Shown here piece after piece: positions 25,626 through 35,691 of a stretch of 64,000 nt of DNA. Position 1 is the stretch's first letter. Each line of letters starts with the position of its first letter. The position numbers and the translations under genes were made by a program. The notes beneath the pieces are model-generated. The model saw only the letters and a program-made list of their open reading frames with translations, did no database searches and was not told the DNA's origin. The DNA comes from Clostridia bacterium (GTDB lineage Bacteria; Bacillota; Clostridia; Oscillospirales; Acutalibacteraceae): positions 124,001 through 188,000 of the forward strand of contig JAKSQP010000001.1 of assembly GCA_024404025.1 (NCBI GenBank), read 5' to 3'.

Positions 25626-27938
25626 ATGAAAGCAGTAATCATGGCAGGCGGCGAGGGGAGCAGACTGCGTCCGCTCACCTGCACTTTTCCGAAACCGATG
25701 GCAAAAATTCTCGGCAGACCAATTATTGAGTATATTTTCAATCTGCTCGCAGAGCATAAAACAGATGAGGCGGCGGTTACGCTCGGCTATCTTCCGCATA
25801 TAATTGAAAATGCTTATGAAGACGGCTTCAGCGGAATGAAGCTGAATTTCTGCCGTGAAGATGAGCCTCTCGGCACGGCGGGAAGCGTTCGCAATGCCGC
25901 ATCGGAATTTGATGAACCGTTTGTGGTTATCAGCGGCGACGCAATGTGCGATTTTGACCTGACCAAAATAATGGATTATCATAAGGCCCGCAGAGCGGCA
26001 ATAACCATTGTTGCGGTGTCGCAGACCGATCCGAGAGAATACGGTCTTCTTAAAGTTGACGAAGAAAACAGAGTTGTAGGATTCATCGAAAAGCCGTCGT
26101 GGTCGCAGTCGGTAACAGACCTTGCAAATACGGGTGTTTATATTATCAATCCCGAGTGCCTGAAGCTCATTCCCAAGGATGAAAAATTCGATTTTGCATC
26201 CGACCTCTTTCCGCTTATGTTGGAAAAGGAAATGCCGATTTACTGCTATCATTCCGATGATTATTGGTGCGATGTGGGAAGCATAGAATCCTATATGAAA
26301 TGTCAGAAAGATATTTTCGACGGAAGAATGAAAATCTACGGCTCAAACGGCAGAAAAATAATCAGCTCTGAAGAATTTCCGGGCGATGAATTCAGAATTA
26401 TTCCGCCCGTTTATATCGGCGAAAATGTTGATATATCAACGGATTCGGTCATAGGACCTTATGCCGTTATAGATGACGGAGCTTCAATAGGGGCAAATGC
26501 GAAAATCCGCTTTTCAACAGTTCTCGAAAACTCGTGGATAGGTGACGGAGCGTGCATTACGGGCGCTCTTGTATGCCCCGGAGCGGCAATAAAAAAAGGA
26601 ACGGCAATGTTTGAAAACAGCGTTGCGGGAGCGGGCTCCGTGATAGGCGAAAACGCCACCGTAAGTCCCAACATTTCGGTCTGGCCGGGCAAGACGGTAG
26701 GCAGGGGAACGAACCTCAATTTCAATGTTAAATACGGCAGCATGAAAAACGAAATTCTCTCCGAAAACGGCGTTGTTTCGGGCGAAAGCATAAGACTCAA
26801 TCCCGAAATATGCGCCCGGCTCGGTTCGGCAGTCGGAAGCACTTATCAGGGCAGAAAAACCGGCATTGCCTGCGATTCGTCGGCAAGAGGAAAGGCATTG
26901 ACCCATGCGATCATATCCGGACTTTTAAGCTCCGGAGCATCGGTATGGAATTTCGGAGAATGTTTTGAAGCAGAGCTTGAATTTCTCGTCAATTTTGCGG
27001 GACTCGGAGCGGGAATCTTTGTCAGAGGAGACGATAAAAACGAAATCAGGATCTGCGGAGAAGGCGGACTTACGATAACAAGGAGCTTTGAAAGAAATAT
27101 TGAGGCGGCAATCAGAAAATGCGAATTCAGAGAGGTTTCGGAATCCGAAATGAGAGAAATTTCCGATATGTCCGGTATGCAGATGCTTTATCGTCAGGAG
27201 CTTATGAAGCAGGCGCCTTACGGACTTAAGGGCATCGGCGCTTATGTTGAATGTCCGGATGAAAAAATCAAAAATCTTATGGAATTATCTCTGAAAAAAG
27301 CGGGAGCGGCTTTTGCTTCCGGCATAACTCTCGAAATTGATTCGGACGGCTTAAGCCTTTCTGCCGTTGCAGACGGTGTACGCTATCCCTATGAAAGGCT
27401 TCTTGCCGTTTGCTGCCTTGACGAAATGAAAAAGGGCAGGGATATATCCGTTCCTTATGATGCGCCGCAGTTTCTTGATGTCCTTGCGGCTGAAAACGGA
27501 AGAAAAGTTTTCAGATACCTTTCTTCGCCTGCGGATTCCTCTGATTCGGCGGCGAGAAGGCTCGCATCAAGGCAGGTTTTCGTCAGAGATGCGCTGTTCC
27601 TTGCGTTTCGTCTGCTTTCGATAATCAAAGAAAGAGAATGCTTTATTGATGAACTTGCGGCGGAAGTGCCCGATATATCGGTGTTCAGAAAGAAAGTTGC
27701 AATCGGATTTTCACCCGTTGACCTTGCAAAGGCAGTAGGTTCCGATGAAAGAATAAAAGGCAATTGCTTTGAAGGAGTCAGATTATCCAAAAACGGCGGA
27801 AAGCTTTTCATTGTGCCGGAAAGAAGCGGAGAATTTGTCAGCATTACGGCAGAGGCGGATTCAATGGAGGCTGCTCGTGAATTATGCGTTGATATGGAAG
27901 AAATCATCGGAAGAAAATCGGAAAATAATGGTGAATAA
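25626..27938 (+). CDS. Sugar-nucleotidyltransferase fused to degenerate phosphohexomutase
   Basis: The 770-residue protein has three parts. Residues 1-235 form a nucleotidyltransferase domain (MAGGEGSRLRPLTCTFPKPM with the catalytic Arg and Lys, ISGDAMCDFDL). Residues about 245-370 are left-handed beta-helix hexapeptides. Residues about 380-765 are an alpha-D-phosphohexomutase-like region. Such fusions are annotated as mannose-1-phosphate guanylyltransferase-like. The mutase part looks inactive: where the phosphoserine loop TASHNP should be, the sequence reads GIFVRGDDKN, and the DGDGDR metal loop reads EIDSDGLSL. An intact phosphohexomutase is coded separately at 43186. The mutase part may be a regulatory or structural domain. 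Confidence 0.85.
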   Translation: MKAVIMAGGEGSRLRPLTCTFPKPMAKILGRPIIEYIFNLLAEHKTDEAAVTLGYLPHIIENAYEDGFSGMKLNFCREDEPLGTAGSVRNAASEFDEPFVVISGDAMCDFDLTKIMDYHKARRAAITIVAVSQTDPREYGLLKVDEENRVVGFIEKPSWSQSVTDLANTGVYIINPECLKLIPKDEKFDFASDLFPLMLEKEMPIYCYHSDDYWCDVGSIESYMKCQKDIFDGRMKIYGSNGRKIISSEEFPGDEFRIIPPVYIGENVDISTDSVIGPYAVIDDGASIGANAKIRFSTVLENSWIGDGACITGALVCPGAAIKKGTAMFENSVAGAGSVIGENATVSPNISVWPGKTVGRGTNLNFNVKYGSMKNEILSENGVVSGESIRLNPEICARLGSAVGSTYQGRKTGIACDSSARGKALTHAIISGLLSSGASVWNFGECFEAELEFLVNFAGLGAGIFVRGDDKNEIRICGEGGLTITRSFERNIEAAIRKCEFREVSESEMREISDMSGMQMLYRQELMKQAPYGLKGIGAYVECPDEKIKNLMELSLKKAGAAFASGITLEIDSDGLSLSAVADGVRYPYERLLAVCCLDEMKKGRDISVPYDAPQFLDVLAAENGRKVFRYLSSPADSSDSAARRLASRQVFVRDALFLAFRLLSIIKERECFIDELAAEVPDISVFRKKVAIGFSPVDLAKAVGSDERIKGNCFEGVRLSKNGGKLFIVPERSGEFVSITAEADSMEAARELCVDMEEIIGRKSENNGE

Positions 27939-27960
27939 TATGTGAATTTTATGTATTGAC

Positions 27961-27989
27961 TTGACATATCAATTAATAAAATATATTAT
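27961..27989 (+). promoter_or_regulatory. Predicted promoter of the RNase J-GdpP-rplI operon
   Basis: TTGACA (27961-27966) and TATTAT (27984-27989) are 17 bp apart. A leader of about 80 bp follows and contains a 7-bp hairpin (GCGGGTC at 28014 with GGCCCGC, one G-U pair) before an AGGAG site. Confidence 0.65.
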
Positions 27990-28077
27990 ATTAAAATGGG
28001 ATAGGAGCAAAAGCGGGTCACAGAAAACGTATTTCGGCCCGCGGTTACATAGATTTTAATTTTATTTAGGAGTATAT

Positions 28078-29949
28078 ATGCAGAAAAAAACAAATGCTGA
28101 GAAAGAAAAATCTCAGAATATGAAGCAGAAATCTTCGCAGAAAAGCAAGAAGAATGCTTCCGGCGAAAACAAGCCGTTAAAGAAAGAAAATGTGAATATT
28201 CAGAAAGAAAAGCAGATCCCGGAAAAAACAAAGAAGAAAAGTTCAAAGCCCAGAAACGGCTCTGCAAAGAAATACGGAAAGAAGCATAACGAAACTCCGA
28301 TACGCATTGCGTTTCTCGGAGGCATCAATGAAGTCGGCAAGAATATGACCCTTTATGAATATAACGGCGATATGTTCATTGTTGACTGCGGACTTGCTTT
28401 CCCGGACAGCGAGCTTCCCGGCGTTGATCTTGTTATTCCTGATTTTTCTTTTGTTGAAAAAAACAAGGATAAAATCAAGGGCATCATCATCACTCACGGC
28501 CATGAGGATCACATAGGAGGACTTGCCTATCTTCTCAAAACGGTCAATATGCCCGTTTACGGCACGAAGCTCACTATCGGCCTTATTCAGGGCAAGCTTA
28601 AGGAGCATAACCTGCTTTCAAGCGCAAAGCTTCACGAGGTCAAGCCGGGAGATACCGTTTCCCTCGGCAGCTTCAAGGTTGAGATGATCCATGTCAATCA
28701 TTCCATTCCGGATGCCATTGCTCTCGCAATCAAGTGCGAGGGAGGCGTAATCGTTCAGACCGGCGACTTCAAGATAGACAGCACTCCCATTGACGGCGGA
28801 ATGATCGACCTTGCAAGATTTTCGGAGCTCGGAGCAGACGGAGTTCTTGCTCTCCTTTCGGATTCGACCAACGCCGAAAGACCCGGTTACACCGAAAGCG
28901 AAAGAAAGGTCGGCGAATCCTTTGACATCCTGTTCCACAAGGCAGGCAGAAACAGGATCATCGTTGCAACCTTCGCTTCCAATATCCACAGAGTTCAGCA
29001 GATCATCAACGTTGCGGCATCAATGGGAAGAAAGGTTGCCATTATCGGCAGGAGCCTTGAAAATGTTGTTGCAATAAGCAATGAGCTCGGTTATCTCAAT
29101 ATTCCCGAAAATGTTCTTGTAAATGCGGATTTAATCAACAGATACCCCGCAGATCAGATGGTCATCATTACTACGGGCAGCCAGGGAGAGCCTATGTCGG
29201 CGCTCACGAGAATGGCTTTTTCAGACCACAGAAAGGTTGAGATCTGCCCTAACGATTATGTTATCATTTCGGCGAATCCTATCCCCGGAAATGAAAAAAC
29301 AGTCGGAAATGTTGTTAATGAGCTTATGAAGCTCGGCGCAAATGTAATTTATGAAAAAATGTATGATGTTCATGTTTCGGGCCACGCCTGCCAGGAAGAG
29401 CTGAAGCTCATAATGGGCCTTGTTAAGCCTGAATATTTCATTCCCGTCCACGGCGAGCAGAAGCATCTGCGCAAGCACGCTCTTCTTGCGCAGGGAATGG
29501 GAATCCCGGCAGACAATATCTTTATTGCCGATAACGGCCAGGTTGCGGAGCTGACATCAAAATCGATCAAGGCGGGCTCGCCTGTTCCGGCAGGAAGAGT
29601 ATTTGTTGACGGTTACGGTGTAGGCGATGTCGGAAGCGTTGTTCTTCGTGACAGAAAGCATCTCGGAGAAGACGGAATCATTGTTGTTACCGCTTCGCTT
29701 GATTATTCAACCGGTCAGCTCATTGCGGGACCCGAGGTCATCTCAAGAGGATTTATTTATGTAAAAGAGGCAGAAGAGCTTATTGAACAGGCGAGAAATG
29801 TTGCCGAAAAAGCTCTTGAAAACTGCTATTATTCAAATATCACGGATATAGGCGCAATCAAAGGAAAGCTTCGTGATGCCGTTTCTCATTTCGTTTATGA
29901 GCAAACAAAGAGAAGCCCGATGATTCTGCCGATAATTATGGAGGTTTAA
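28078..29949 (+). CDS. Ribonuclease J
   Basis: The 623-residue protein has an unusual N-terminal extension of about 70 residues rich in Lys, Ser, Gln and Asn, then the metallo-beta-lactamase/beta-CASP core of RNase J: LGGINEVGKNM, the zinc motif THGHEDHIGGLAYLL, ALLSDSTNAERPG, TTGSQGEPMSALTRMA and VSGHACQEELK, and a C-terminal domain. RNase J has 5'-to-3' exonuclease and endonuclease activity in mRNA decay and rRNA maturation. Which paralogue (J1 or J2) it is cannot be decided from one copy. The basic extension may contact RNA. Its stop is immediately followed by the gdpP ATG. Confidence 0.95.
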   Translation: MQKKTNAEKEKSQNMKQKSSQKSKKNASGENKPLKKENVNIQKEKQIPEKTKKKSSKPRNGSAKKYGKKHNETPIRIAFLGGINEVGKNMTLYEYNGDMFIVDCGLAFPDSELPGVDLVIPDFSFVEKNKDKIKGIIITHGHEDHIGGLAYLLKTVNMPVYGTKLTIGLIQGKLKEHNLLSSAKLHEVKPGDTVSLGSFKVEMIHVNHSIPDAIALAIKCEGGVIVQTGDFKIDSTPIDGGMIDLARFSELGADGVLALLSDSTNAERPGYTESERKVGESFDILFHKAGRNRIIVATFASNIHRVQQIINVAASMGRKVAIIGRSLENVVAISNELGYLNIPENVLVNADLINRYPADQMVIITTGSQGEPMSALTRMAFSDHRKVEICPNDYVIISANPIPGNEKTVGNVVNELMKLGANVIYEKMYDVHVSGHACQEELKLIMGLVKPEYFIPVHGEQKHLRKHALLAQGMGIPADNIFIADNGQVAELTSKSIKAGSPVPAGRVFVDGYGVGDVGSVVLRDRKHLGEDGIIVVTASLDYSTGQLIAGPEVISRGFIYVKEAEELIEQARNVAEKALENCYYSNITDIGAIKGKLRDAVSHFVYEQTKRSPMILPIIMEV

Positions 29950-31908
29950 ATGAAGCTGAAAGGATTTACTTATGACGGAGTTTCGATCAGCGTTGCCGCA
30001 GCGGCTGCGGCGGCGTTCATTGTTGCAACTGTTTTTGTGAATCCGGAGCTTGCCCTTGCCGAATGTATTGTTTTTATTGCCGTTGCGGGCGTTGTGCTTT
30101 ACAGAATGCTTACAATGCGCGGAAAATATAAAAAATTCATTTTAAGGGTTTCAAGAGAGCTTGATTATACCGATGAAAAAGTGCTTTCCAATTTCCCGTT
30201 CCCCGTTGCGATATGTAACGAAGACGGTTACATAGAATGGGGAAGCGAGAGATTCATCAACGAAATTTCCGAGGGAAGCATCGATCCCGAAGAAAAAATA
30301 GAGGAGCTTACCGGCGGTATTTCTCCGGAAGATCTGCTTCACGGTTCAATGGTGACCGTTCAGATAAGCGACAGATTCTATACCGTCAGCGCCAATTCTT
30401 TCAGAAAAAGCGGCATAAAGTATTACAGCATTTATTATTTTGAAAATTCGACCCTCAAAAAGAGAGAAATCGAATATTATCTTTCACGCCCTTATGCGAT
30501 TCTTGCGGAGCTTGATAATATTGACGATTCAAGGCTTGATTACCGTGACAGCGAAAAGACCGAAATCAGAAGCCGCCTTGAGGCTATGCTTGATGAATGG
30601 GCGGAATCTTATAACAGCCTGCTTAAACGAATCAGCGATGACAGGTATCTTATCGTTACCGAGCAAAAAAATTTCAGCCGTATGAAAGAGGATAAATTCC
30701 TGATACTCGAAAAGATAAGAAATTTTGAATATAAGGGCAATAAACCGTATATAACCCTTTCAGTCGGAGTGGGAAGCGGCTCAAGCATTGCCGAATGCGA
30801 AAAGAATTCACGCAAGGCGATCGAAATGGCAATCGGCAGAGGCGGCGACCAGGTTGCAATAAAAGAAAAAGACAGTTATGAATTCATAGGCGGCGTTTCA
30901 AAAAGCGCCGAAAAGCGGAACAAGGTCAAGGCGAGAGTGGTCGGCTCGGCTCTTTCGGAGCTTATCAGAAACGCTTCCGAGGTTATCGTTATGGGCCATT
31001 CCTATTCCGATTTTGATGCTCTCGGCTCGGCTCTCGGAATTGCCTATGCTGCAAGGTCTCTCGGCGCAAAGGCGTATGTTGCGGCAGACAGAAAAAGCAC
31101 TCTTGCTTTGCCGCTTGTTGAAAGAATTGATGCCGAAATTCCCGATATTATAATTGACGGTGAACAGGCATCGGAGCTTGCGGGGAAAAAGAGCCTTGTG
31201 ATTTTAACCGATACTCATATCGAATCATTTGCCGAGTTCCCTGAAATATATGAATCGGCATCAACGAAAGTCATTATTGACCACCACAGAAGAGCGGTTG
31301 CGCAGATTGAAAATGTGATTATTTTTCATCACGATCCCGGCGCTTCATCTGCGAGCGAAATGGTAACGGAGCTTATTCAGTATATGGGTCAGGATATAGT
31401 CATACCGAAGCTCATTGCAGAGGCTCTTATGTCAGGCATTATGCTTGACACAAAAAATTTCATCATCCGCTCCGGTGTAAGGACCTTTGAAGCGGCGGCT
31501 CTCCTTAAGGATTGCGGCGCAGATACGGTCAGCGTCAAGAAGCTGTTTGCGAATTCTCTTGAAGTTAACAAGCTTCGCAATGAAGTTATTTCTTCGGCAG
31601 AAAAATACAAGGACTGCGCAATATCGGCTGCTGATTTCAAATCGGATGATATAAGGATCATCAGTGCGCAGGCGGCGGATGAAATGCTCAACATCAATGA
31701 TATAAAGGCCTCGTTTGTTCTCTATGAGAGCGGCGGCGCCGTTAATATTTCCGCAAGAAGTCTTGGCGAAATCAATGTTCAGCTTATTATGGAAGCTCTC
31801 GGCGGCGGCGGCCATCAGACTATGGCGGCATGTAGCCTCAAGGGCGGAAATATGGCGGATGCACGCACAAGGCTTTGCTCGGCAATAGATGATTTTTATG
31901 CAGAATAA
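29950..31908 (+). CDS. gdpP: Cyclic-di-AMP phosphodiesterase GdpP
   Basis: The 652-residue membrane protein has two N-terminal helices (residues about 12-55), a PAS-like domain, a degenerate GGDEF domain (about 170-305, the GGDEF signature itself absent), then DHH (MGHSYSDFDALGSALG at about 347, LTDTH, VIIDHHRR) and DHHA1 (ending GGGGHQTMAA). This is the GdpP/YybT layout, which hydrolyses c-di-AMP to pApA and so affects potassium balance, wall stress and beta-lactam tolerance. The location between RNase J and rplI-dnaB is the usual one in Firmicutes. It starts directly at the RNase J stop (TAA-ATG). Confidence 0.95.
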   Translation: MKLKGFTYDGVSISVAAAAAAAFIVATVFVNPELALAECIVFIAVAGVVLYRMLTMRGKYKKFILRVSRELDYTDEKVLSNFPFPVAICNEDGYIEWGSERFINEISEGSIDPEEKIEELTGGISPEDLLHGSMVTVQISDRFYTVSANSFRKSGIKYYSIYYFENSTLKKREIEYYLSRPYAILAELDNIDDSRLDYRDSEKTEIRSRLEAMLDEWAESYNSLLKRISDDRYLIVTEQKNFSRMKEDKFLILEKIRNFEYKGNKPYITLSVGVGSGSSIAECEKNSRKAIEMAIGRGGDQVAIKEKDSYEFIGGVSKSAEKRNKVKARVVGSALSELIRNASEVIVMGHSYSDFDALGSALGIAYAARSLGAKAYVAADRKSTLALPLVERIDAEIPDIIIDGEQASELAGKKSLVILTDTHIESFAEFPEIYESASTKVIIDHHRRAVAQIENVIIFHHDPGASSASEMVTELIQYMGQDIVIPKLIAEALMSGIMLDTKNFIIRSGVRTFEAAALLKDCGADTVSVKKLFANSLEVNKLRNEVISSAEKYKDCAISAADFKSDDIRIISAQAADEMLNINDIKASFVLYESGGAVNISARSLGEINVQLIMEALGGGGHQTMAACSLKGGNMADARTRLCSAIDDFYAE

Positions 31909-31920
31909 GGAGATAGAATT

Positions 31921-32361
31921 ATGAAAGTTGTACTCACACAGGATGTTAAAGGACTCGGCAAGAAGGGTGAACTTGTTACAGCCGCAGAAGGCTATGCAAG
32001 AAATTTCCTTTTCCCCCGCAAGCTCGCAATGGAAGCAAATGCCCAGGCAATGAGTGAGCTGAAAAACAGAGAAGCATCCGAAAAATTCAAACACGATACA
32101 GAAGTTGCAAACGCAAAGGCTGCCGCTGCAAAGCTTGAGGGCAAAACGGTCAGACTTTCGGCAAAAGCAGGCGCAAACGGAAAGCTCTTCGGCTCCGTTA
32201 CCGCAAAGGATGTTGCAGATGCAATTTCAAACGAATTCAAAATCGAGCTGGACAAGCGCAAGGTCACCGTTGAGGATATTAAAGTCTTCGGAACTTATCC
32301 CGTTGAGGTCAAGCTCTATAACGGAATTTCCGCTTCAATGTATGTAACGGTCAACGAATAA
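31921..32361 (+). CDS. rplI: 50S ribosomal protein L9
   Basis: This is a 146-residue L9: the N-terminal RNA-binding lobe [19 protein letters not shown]...[13 protein letters not shown] is the family signature, followed by the long central helix and C-terminal lobe ([16 protein letters not shown]). It sits 12 bp after gdpP and 30 bp before dnaB, the standard order in this phylum, behind an AAGGAG site. Confidence 0.97.
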   Translation: MKVVLTQDVKGLGKKGELVTAAEGYARNFLFPRKLAMEANAQAMSELKNREASEKFKHDTEVANAKAAAAKLEGKTVRLSAKAGANGKLFGSVTAKDVADAISNEFKIELDKRKVTVEDIKVFGTYPVEVKLYNGISASMYVTVNE

Positions 32362-32391
32362 TCAAGATTTCAAAAATAATGGGGAATCAAA

Positions 32392-33771
32392 ATGGCTGAA
32401 AACAGTTTTTTCTCTCTTGAAAATATAAGTATGCCGTTCAGCCTTGAGGCAGAGCAGGCGGTGCTCGGAAGCATCCTTGTTGATCCTTCGTGCCTTTCTC
32501 AGGCGGCAGTATACATAAATCCCGAATCTTTTTATCTTCCGCAGCATCAGGCGATTTTTGCCGCAATGCTGATGATAGACTCAACCGGATCAAAGATAGA
32601 CCCTCTTGTTGTGCTTGAACAGCTTGTTCAGCAGGGCGTTTACGACAATGCCTCGGGTAGAACATATCTTTTTGAGCTTGCCCAGATGGTGCCGTCAACA
32701 GCCAATGTTGAGATGTATGCAAAGATAGTAAGAGAAAAATTCTTCGTCAGAACTCTTATTACTGTTTCGGGAGAAACTATTGAAAGTGCTGTTTCGCAGG
32801 AAGAAACGGCAGATGTTCTGCTGGATAATGCAGAGCAGAAAATATATAATATCCGTCAGGGCAAAACAACGAATGCTCCCTCAAAGCTTAAGGATATTAT
32901 TGTAAACAATGTTTATGATACGCTTCAGAAAATCACGGGCGAAGACAAAGAACTTTATAAAGGCTTCACAACGGGATTTTCCGATCTCGATAAAGTGCTG
33001 ACCGGTCTCAACCGTTCTGACCTTATAATAGTCGGTGCCCGCCCTGCAATGGGCAAAACGAGTTTTGCGCTCAACCTTGCAAGAAATGTTTCGGCAGTCG
33101 GCAAACGCAAGGTGCTGTTTTTCTCTCTTGAAATGACAAAGGAACAGCTTGCAATGCGAGTTCTCGGAACGGAAGCAAGGGTTTCAAGCATGAAGATGAG
33201 AAGCGGTCAGATTTCAAACGATGAATGGGTAAGGCTCGGCACGGCAACGAGTGCGCTCAATGATTGCGAGCTCTATTTTGACGATACTTCAAGCATTACC
33301 GTGCCCGAAATGAAGGCGAAAATCAGAAGACTCGGCGGCGTTGAGTGCGTTATCATCGACTATCTCGGATTGATCAAGGGCGCAACAAGAGCCGAAAACC
33401 GTGTTAACGAGGTTTCTGAAATTACGAGAAATCTTAAAATGATGGCGAAGGACCTCAATATTCCCGTCATCTGCTGCGCTCAGCTTTCCAGAGGCACGGA
33501 GGCAAGAGGAAAATCGCATAAGCCCCAGCTTGCCGACCTTCGTGAATCAGGCTCAATCGAGCAGGATGCCGATATAGTTATGATGCTTTATCGTCCGGAC
33601 TATTATAAAGGCGAAAAAGAAGATGACGCTCCTCCCGAAGAAGAGGAAGAGGTAAATACCGTTCAGGTGCTTGTTGTCAAAAACAGACACGGCGAAACGG
33701 GAACGGTTAAATTCGCATGGGATGGCGAGCATACGCTCTTTATCCCGCTTGAGAGGATTCACGATGATTGA
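32392..33771 (+). CDS. dnaB: Replicative DNA helicase
   Basis: DnaB (DnaC in B. subtilis naming) is the hexameric replicative helicase. The 459-residue protein has the N-terminal primase-interacting domain (MPFSLEAEQAVLGSIL), Walker A GARPAMGKTSFALN, Walker B CVIIDYLGLIKG, and the DnaB motif QLSRGTEARGKSHKPQLADLRESGSIEQDADIV, part of RecA-like motif 4. No intein is visible. An acidic insert (EKEDDAPPEEEEE) lies near the C-terminus. The last 8 bp overlap the tilS start. Confidence 0.97.
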   Translation: MAENSFFSLENISMPFSLEAEQAVLGSILVDPSCLSQAAVYINPESFYLPQHQAIFAAMLMIDSTGSKIDPLVVLEQLVQQGVYDNASGRTYLFELAQMVPSTANVEMYAKIVREKFFVRTLITVSGETIESAVSQEETADVLLDNAEQKIYNIRQGKTTNAPSKLKDIIVNNVYDTLQKITGEDKELYKGFTTGFSDLDKVLTGLNRSDLIIVGARPAMGKTSFALNLARNVSAVGKRKVLFFSLEMTKEQLAMRVLGTEARVSSMKMRSGQISNDEWVRLGTATSALNDCELYFDDTSSITVPEMKAKIRRLGGVECVIIDYLGLIKGATRAENRVNEVSEITRNLKMMAKDLNIPVICCAQLSRGTEARGKSHKPQLADLRESGSIEQDADIVMMLYRPDYYKGEKEDDAPPEEEEEVNTVQVLVVKNRHGETGTVKFAWDGEHTLFIPLERIHDD

Positions 33772-35104
33772 TAAGGTCGCCGATACGATTCTCAAATATG
33801 ATATGATTCAGCCGGGAAGCAGAGTTGTTGCCGCCGTTTCGGGCGGAAGCGATTCAATGGCAATGCTTTTCTGCCTCAATGCTCTTAAGGAAAATTTTGA
33901 TTTTTCTCTTGAAGCTGCCCATGTCAATCATTGCCTTCGGGGAGCAGATTCCGATTCCGATGAAAAATATGTTGAAAAAATATGCAGAGAATGGGATATT
34001 CCGTTTCATTTGCTTCGGGCGGATGTTGCTTCTCTCGCAAAGCAGAACGGCACGGGAACGGAAGAGGAAGGCAGAAGAATCAGATATGAATTCTTTTCAT
34101 CCCTCGGCGATGATGTTACCGTTGCAACGGCTCATAATCTCAACGACAGAGAAGAAACCTTCCTTTTTAATTTTGCCAGAGGATGCGCTTTAAGAGGACT
34201 TTGTTCGATTCCGGCCAAAAGAGGCAATATAATCCGCCCGGTCATCGAATGCACAAAGGCCGAAATCAATGCTTTCTGTGAAAAAAAAGGAATAAAATAT
34301 GTTATCGATAAAACGAATGAAGACACTCTTTATTCGAGAAACAGAATAAGACACAATGTTATTACGGAATTGAAAAAAATCAATCCCGGGTTTGATGACT
34401 GCGCATCAAGATGTATTGAAGCAATAGGCGAGGATGAAAAATTTCTCTCGCTTCTTGCGGAAGGTCTTCTTGAAAAAGCGGCGGATGAAAACGGAATATC
34501 GGCACGGATTATCGCATCTGCGCCGGAGCCGCTGAAAAGGCGTGCGCTTATAAAGCTTGCAGAGGCGCAGGCGGGCGTAACTCCCGAATACGGTGCAGTT
34601 GAGCGAATGAATTCAATTCTCGGCGGCGGGGCCTGCGAAATCAACGGCGGTGTCAGAGTGAGGGTTAGAAGAGGATATATCGAATTCCCGGAAGAAAGCG
34701 AAGAAATACCCGTTCCCGCCGAATTCATAAACGGCAGAGCTGAATGCGGAAATCTGGTTTTTACCTGCGAAATAATTAACAGCTCCGAAAAACAAAGTTC
34801 AGAAAAAGTTAACAGGAATATATTGGAATATTTCCTTGATTATGATAAAATAATCGGCAGACCTTTCGTAAGATGCAGACAGGAGGGCGACAAAATAAAG
34901 CTTTTCCCGTCCCAATGCACGAAATCTCTGAAAAAGCTTTTCAACGAAAAAGCGGTCGCTCCCGAAATCAGAGCGTCGCTGCCGATGCTTGCGGACGAGA
35001 ACGGAATAATTCTTATTCCGGGAATCGGATTTGATTCAAGAGTTAAGGTATCGGCAAAAACCGAAAAAATTATGAAGATAAAAATATCGGGCGAAAGGAA
35101 TTGA
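33764..35104 (+). CDS. tilS: tRNA(Ile)-lysidine synthetase
   Basis: TilS converts the wobble C of the CAU-anticodon tRNA-Ile to lysidine with ATP. I start at the ATG at 33764 (MIDKVADTILKYD), which overlaps the dnaB stop by 8 bp; longer frames run backwards into dnaB. The 446-residue protein has the PP-loop AVSGGSDSMAML, the AAHVNHCLRGADSDSDE motif, ATAHNLNDREET (HNxxD) and a C-terminal TilS domain ending near LPMLADENGIILIPGIG. Neighbours dnaB and hpt are those usual for Firmicutes. Confidence 0.94.
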   Translation: MIDKVADTILKYDMIQPGSRVVAAVSGGSDSMAMLFCLNALKENFDFSLEAAHVNHCLRGADSDSDEKYVEKICREWDIPFHLLRADVASLAKQNGTGTEEEGRRIRYEFFSSLGDDVTVATAHNLNDREETFLFNFARGCALRGLCSIPAKRGNIIRPVIECTKAEINAFCEKKGIKYVIDKTNEDTLYSRNRIRHNVITELKKINPGFDDCASRCIEAIGEDEKFLSLLAEGLLEKAADENGISARIIASAPEPLKRRALIKLAEAQAGVTPEYGAVERMNSILGGGACEINGGVRVRVRRGYIEFPEESEEIPVPAEFINGRAECGNLVFTCEIINSSEKQSSEKVNRNILEYFLDYDKIIGRPFVRCRQEGDKIKLFPSQCTKSLKKLFNEKAVAPEIRASLPMLADENGIILIPGIGFDSRVKVSAKTEKIMKIKISGERN

Positions 35105-35107
35105 AAA

Positions 35108-35647
35108 ATGATCAACGATATTGAAAAAATCCTTTACAGCGAAGAGGAGCTTCGTGAAATAGCGCAGAAGCTCGGCGCAAGAATCAGCGAGGATTATAAG
35201 GATAAAAATCTGCTCCTTGTCAGCATTCTCAAGGGCTCCGTTGTTTTTATGGCAGACCTTATGAGAGCGATAACCGTTCCATGCAAAATTGATTTTATGT
35301 GCGTTTCGTCATACGGCAGCGGCTCTGAATCGAGCGGCGTGGTAAAAATCGTTAAGGACCTTGATATTAACCTCAAAGGCTATGATGTGCTTATTGTTGA
35401 GGATATTCTCGATTCGGGCAGAACTCTCAATTATGTTAAATCGATTCTTCTCGGCAGAAATCCGAGCAGCATAAAAATCTGCACTCTTCTTGATAAGCCG
35501 GAGCGCAGAGTTGTTGACCTTAAGGCCGATTATTTCGGAATGAATGTTCCTGATGAATTTGTTGTCGGCTACGGTCTTGATTTTGATGAAAAATACAGAA
35601 ATCTTCCGTTTATCGGAATTCTCAAAAGAGAAGTATATTCGGAATAA
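35108..35647 (+). CDS. hpt: Hypoxanthine phosphoribosyltransferase
   Basis: Hpt salvages hypoxanthine and guanine to IMP and GMP with PRPP. The 179-residue protein carries the PRPP-binding loop [14 protein letters not shown], the pyrophosphate loop [16 protein letters not shown] and a C-terminal [21 protein letters not shown], all characteristic. It follows tilS by 3 bp and precedes ftsH, the conserved tilS-hpt-ftsH order. Confidence 0.97.
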   Translation: MINDIEKILYSEEELREIAQKLGARISEDYKDKNLLLVSILKGSVVFMADLMRAITVPCKIDFMCVSSYGSGSESSGVVKIVKDLDINLKGYDVLIVEDILDSGRTLNYVKSILLGRNPSSIKICTLLDKPERRVVDLKADYFGMNVPDEFVVGYGLDFDEKYRNLPFIGILKREVYSE

Positions 35648-35691
35648 AATCCGGCGGACGGACAAAAATATTTAAGGAGTGATTTTTCCAA

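Noticed and set aside
25623..26252. 209-codon minus-strand frame opposite the nucleotidyltransferase gene
   Set aside because: It is a shadow of a gene with a clear GGEGSRLRPLT motif; the reverse product has no domain or ribosome site.
28014..28041. Hairpin in the RNase J leader as a riboswitch or terminator
   Set aside because: Only a 7-bp stem with a G-U pair and no T-run; no conserved aptamer pattern could be recognised.
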